Shown one piece after another: positions 61,672-64,000 of a stretch of 64,000 nt of DNA (the first letter of the stretch is position 1; each line of letters begins with the position of its first letter). The DNA is from a virus. The position numbers and the translations under genes are program-made. Where the stretch lies: IMG/VR virus record IMGVR_UViG_3300043448_000837, positions 50,041 through 114,040 of that record; one strand, written 5' to 3'. The notes under the pieces are model-generated. The model saw only the letters and a list, made by a program, of their open reading frames with translations, searched no databases and was not told where the DNA came from.

Positions 61672-61791
61672 TTAACTTTCCATTTTTGCATAACGTTGCA
61701 TTCTTTCGGTTTCTTTCTGCCGCATCTCCAGGAATGCGTTCTGCATCCGCTCAAGTTCCTTCTGTTGTTTCCTTTGCTGCCTCTCGGCCAT
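61672..61791 (-). CDS. Small charged helical protein, 39 residues
   Basis: MAERQQRKQQKELERMQNAF... A longer in-frame version starting at 61947 would add a membrane helix but overlaps the neighbour by 197 nt; I prefer the short form. Confidence 0.35.
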   Translation of the reverse strand: MAERQQRKQQKELERMQNAFLEMRQKETERMQRYAKMES

Positions 61792-62065
61792 TATACTGAT
61801 CAACCATAGCAGGGTTATGTTGCCAAGAAGGGTTCCCACTGCCGAAGCTACGGTAAGACTGATAATCAGGGACATAACGACCAAGAGAGAAATTGTTAAC
61901 CATGCGAATATCCGAGTTCGGAAAGCACCAGCATTCACCACCCTCATTCAAAAAGACCATCCACAGAAGATCGTGCTCCTGTGAATAGTCGATAACAGCG
62001 TGAGCCCACCCTCTTCCTTTCGGAGTTTCTAGGGGCAATGGTGGGTTCAACTGCGTAAGGCTCAT
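61751..62065 (-). CDS. Hypothetical 104-residue cyanophage protein
   Basis: NPPLPLETPKGRGWAHAVIDYSQEHDLLWMVFLNEGGECWCFPN pattern, which I recall as widespread in T4-like cyanophages. ATG overlaps the upstream stop. Function unknown. Confidence 0.65.
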   Translation of the reverse strand: MSLTQLNPPLPLETPKGRGWAHAVIDYSQEHDLLWMVFLNEGGECWCFPNSDIRMVNNFSLGRYVPDYQSYRSFGSGNPSWQHNPAMVDQYNGREAAKETTEGT

Positions 62066-62205
62066 GAACCTTGGCCCCGATACCGGCGTTTCCTTCCCCG
62101 GTTCGGCGTTGCAGCAAGATTCGTATTGCGAGAACGGCCCTGCGCCGTTTTCTTTTCAACCCGAACAATCACTTTCTGACCGGTCGGGGACTTCATTTTT
62201 GCCAT
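62062..62205 (-). CDS. Small basic protein, 47 residues
   Basis: MAKMKSPTGQKVIVRVEKKTA... ending RKRRYRGQGS. A recurrent cyanophage small protein; DNA/RNA binding possible. Confidence 0.55.
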   Translation of the reverse strand: MAKMKSPTGQKVIVRVEKKTAQGRSRNTNLAATPNRGRKRRYRGQGS

Positions 62206-62395
62206 CTTGTTCTCGGATGTAGTTTAGTAAACAAGTTTCAAATTCGGTTTGAAACTCTTGCCTGAGCTCTTCTGTCTCGGAAAAGTGGGCCAACCAGAGT
62301 CCGCACTCGGAGCCATCCGGAGCGGACAGATCGAACCCTTCTTCAGTTTCTTCAACTGTGAGATCTTTGAGCGATTCGGGGGTTGGCCACCACAT
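62156..62395 (-). CDS. Hypothetical 79-residue acidic protein
   Basis: MWWPTPESLKDLTVEETEEGFDL; start at ATG 62395 is more likely than the upstream TTG/GTG. Function unknown. Confidence 0.5.
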   Translation of the reverse strand: MWWPTPESLKDLTVEETEEGFDLSAPDGSECGLWLAHFSETEELRQEFQTEFETCLLNYIREQDGKNEVPDRSESDCSG

Positions 62396-62400
62396 TTGTG

Positions 62401-62598
62401 TCACCAAATTCCGGGAATGATTTGGCCGGTTAGGGCATAGGCACCAAGAGCAGCGATGACACCAAGCATTGCGAGGCGTCCATTCAGTTTTTCTGCGCGT
62501 TCGTTGTGAGGAACGCCGTAAGGATGGTCAACCATGGTAATTGGAGGTTCTTTTGCGAAGATGTTTTGCTGTCCCAGCTCGTTGGAAGTGACTGTCAT
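62401..62598 (-). CDS. hli: High-light-inducible protein
   Basis: 65 residues from MTVTSNELGQQN. ERAEKLNGRLAMLGVIAALGAYALTG is the Hlip/ELIP chlorophyll-binding helix (E-x-x-N-G-R-x-A-M). It protects or helps assemble photosystem II in the infected cell. TATACT with TTTACT lies upstream at about 62627-62648. Confidence 0.9.
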   Translation of the reverse strand: MTVTSNELGQQNIFAKEPPITMVDHPYGVPHNERAEKLNGRLAMLGVIAALGAYALTGQIIPGIW

Positions 62599-62651
62599 TA
62601 GTTTAGTGCGTAGGACACCACCAGTATAGGGGCTCGTTACAAAAGTAAACG

Positions 62652-62801
62652 TCAAGCCTCATCTTTGTTCTTCTGCTCTTTCTTTTCGAGTTTTCGCAGG
62701 CGACGGTGTTCCAGCCACTTATGAAAGAATGCCAGCTCACCGAATGAGAAAAGCTCGGGATTCTTGAGAGCTTCTTTAGCCAGTTTCTTTTTACTTGTCA
62801 T
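62652..62801 (-). CDS. Small basic protein, 49 residues
   Basis: MTSKKKLAKEALKNPELFSFGELAFFHKW..., Lys/Glu-rich C-terminus. ATGA overlap with speD. Function unknown. Confidence 0.5.
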   Translation of the reverse strand: MTSKKKLAKEALKNPELFSFGELAFFHKWLEHRRLRKLEKKEQKNKDEA

Positions 62802-63124
62802 CTGTTGATCTCCTGCATTGAAATTTCGATCGGTTGAAAGTAGTCAATCAAGACTTGCATTCCTTCTCGCGAATTCATGTCCCCGCAGGTATATACGTCG
62901 ATGGCGCAACACCCTCTCTCCGGGAAAGTGTGAATGCTGATGTGACTTTCTGCGAGAGCGTAAACGATTGTTACGCCTTGCGGAACAAATTGGTGAGAAA
63001 ACCGGTTGAGAACGGTTGCGCCGCACACTTCCACAGCTTTCTCAAAAGCCCGTTTGATTCCCTCAGAATCGTCAAGCAAGTTAAAAGCTATCCCGTAAAG
63101 GGATACAAGTACGTGATGTCCCAA
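62798..63124 (-). CDS. speD: S-adenosylmethionine decarboxylase
   Basis: 108 residues, the short prokaryotic SpeD type. The self-cleavage site ESHISIHTFPE (S before H-I-S) supplies the pyruvoyl serine; CCAIDVYTCG follows. Makes decarboxylated SAM for spermidine synthesis. A recurrent cyanophage auxiliary gene. Confidence 0.9.
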   Translation of the reverse strand: MGHHVLVSLYGIAFNLLDDSEGIKRAFEKAVEVCGATVLNRFSHQFVPQGVTIVYALAESHISIHTFPERGCCAIDVYTCGDMNSREGMQVLIDYFQPIEISMQEINR

Positions 63125-63138
63125 CCCTCATAAGCCTC

Positions 63139-63483
63139 CTACGAATCCGGAACTAGGATTTCTTTTGTTTTTTCACGAAGTTCGACAACAGTTGCTGAAC
63201 CGATGTGGTGTCCCACGTACTTCCCCTGTTTCGTTAAATACACGTAAACAGGTAGGTCGATCGTGTAGTCGTTGTTAAGCGCATAGCGCTCAAGGCACTG
63301 GTACAAGCGGAGTTTCGTAAAGTCATTGTCGTGGTTGATTACGTCATTCAGGTTAACTTCCTGATAAGCAACTTCCGAAAAACCTTCGTACACTGCTCGA
63401 TCATGTTTGCTCATGTGTTTGCAAACGTCGCAGTCCTCGTCGTAGACCTTCGTGACAATGAAAGTTTTACCCGTTTCAGTCAT
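63139..63483 (-). CDS. Thioredoxin-like protein (CDVC)
   Basis: 114 residues from MTETGKTFIV. VTKVYDEDCDVCKHMSKHD has the C-x-x-C site after strand 1 and IDLPVYVYL the cis-Pro. Less canonical than the 5.7-kb copy. Sits in the auxiliary cluster with speD and hli. Confidence 0.6.
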   Translation of the reverse strand: MTETGKTFIVTKVYDEDCDVCKHMSKHDRAVYEGFSEVAYQEVNLNDVINHDNDFTKLRLYQCLERYALNNDYTIDLPVYVYLTKQGKYVGHHIGSATVVELREKTKEILVPDS

Positions 63484-63728
63484 ACCCCCACCACCTTCCA
63501 AAGGTCGATATCCCGAGTTTTTTCTTCAGAGTGGTATATGCAACACATGGAATCCCATTTGAGCGGGTTGGGGAACTCTTTTGTAACTAGGGTGCAATCT
63601 ACAAACGGTGACTCAGTTTCCACGATCTCGCGAGCAAAATCCTCGGCATCCTCGTATTCCTCGGCAAGGACATACGCCTCGTACTCTACTCTCACAACGT
63701 AGAGTTTCTTTCCTTCGTATTCAATCAT
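63480..63728 (-). CDS. Hypothetical 82-residue acidic protein
   Basis: MIEYEGKKLYVVRVEYEAYVLAEEYEDAEDFAREIVE; ATGA overlap with the thioredoxin-like gene. Function unknown. Confidence 0.55.
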   Translation of the reverse strand: MIEYEGKKLYVVRVEYEAYVLAEEYEDAEDFAREIVETESPFVDCTLVTKEFPNPLKWDSMCCIYHSEEKTRDIDLWKVVGV

Positions 63729-63732
63729 TTGA

Positions 63733-63864
63733 TTAAGGCTTCCAGTTCGGTGGTGGCAATCTTAGCAGAAGAGGCAATAAACGCACAAATGCTACTTTTA
63801 GGCACAGTTCAATTGCTGCACCAAGAGCAATTAGTAGAGCGAAGGTGAATAGAGAGTTAAGCAT
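63733..63864 (-). CDS. Small membrane peptide, 43 residues
   Basis: MLNSLFTFALLIALGAAIELCLKVAFVRLLPLLL, mostly hydrophobic. The ATG overlaps the stop of the next gene. Confidence 0.45.
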   Translation of the reverse strand: MLNSLFTFALLIALGAAIELCLKVAFVRLLPLLLRLPPPNWKP

Positions 63865-64000
63865 CGGCACCCTCCACCCCAGGCACCGGCAGCGCCCAGT
63901 GGGGGAGCCAGGTCATGTCAGGCTCCAGATTTTTCCCCAGCATTTTTATAAGAGTCCACGACGGCAGCCCAAGCATGTCGTCAAACACCCAACACCTCCC
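63857..64000 (-). CDS. Partial gene at window end (C-terminus only)
   Basis: Open frame to 64000 giving the last 47 residues (WVFDDMLGLPSWTLIKMLGKNLEPDMTW...EGADA). Start lies beyond the window; not identified. Confidence 0.45.
   Translation of the reverse strand, partial: GRCWVFDDMLGLPSWTLIKMLGKNLEPDMTWLPHWALPVPGVEGADA

Overview
The window is a stretch of a large T4-like (myovirus) cyanophage genome infecting a marine Synechococcus/Prochlorococcus-type host. Evidence: psbA (photosystem II D1), hli, speD, nrdA/nrdB, Hsp20, a T4-like late sigma factor, thioredoxin and RNA ligase genes, giant tail-fibre genes, dozens of tiny overlapping ORFs, a very large tRNA array and a permuted tmRNA whose tag resembles that of alpha-cyanobacteria. 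Every gene I can support is on the minus strand, so transcription runs from high to low coordinates. No plus-strand ORF is convincing.

Layout. 1-3.1 kb: a probable DNA base hypermodification module (TET/JBP-type dioxygenase, TET-associated-type glycosyltransferase, and in a second operon a HAD phosphatase and a sugar nucleotidyltransferase cut by the window edge). 3.2-29.6 kb: about 80 small early-type genes, mostly coupled by 1-20 nt overlaps, with recognisable enzymes between them: SprT-like protease, thioredoxin, 5'-3' exonuclease, three metallophosphoesterases, a P-loop polynucleotide-kinase-like protein and a separate 3'-phosphatase-like HAD, a nucleotidyltransferase, a possible primase-polymerase, DUF932, and an Rnl1-like RNA ligase. 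An AT-rich cassette at 16.6-18.9 kb carries a pentapeptide-repeat protein and a 53-residue stand-alone EF-Ts N-terminal domain. 29.6-38.4 kb: the RNA region, with tRNAs covering all 20 amino acids (including an initiator tRNA), the tmRNA, a full-length cyanobacterial-type SLH porin, an RlpA-like protein, two HNH endonucleases and long spacers rich in pseudoknots and hairpins. 38.4-48.8 kb: small genes (AbrB-like, Dps-like), then tail fibre/adhesin genes. 48.8-64 kb: psbA split by a group I intron carrying an HNH gene, virion-associated-looking proteins with a shared RPDG...GKCRKG tag, a kinase-like protein, an L,D-transpeptidase, Hsp20, an NblA-like protein, the late sigma factor, nrd genes with a GIY-YIG homing endonuclease between them, hli, speD and thioredoxin.

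A recurring 60-70 bp intergenic element joins a GC-rich terminator to a promoter of the form TTTACn-N17-TATAGT, with exactly 6 nt between the -10 box and the ATG at ten genes. It divides the genome into operons and predicts leaderless mRNAs. Together the genes suggest a phage that chemically disguises its DNA, carries much of its own decoding and ribosome-rescue RNA plus tRNA repair enzymes, feeds nucleotide synthesis, and maintains host photosynthesis and envelope functions. All functional assignments rest on reading motifs by eye; no database search was run.
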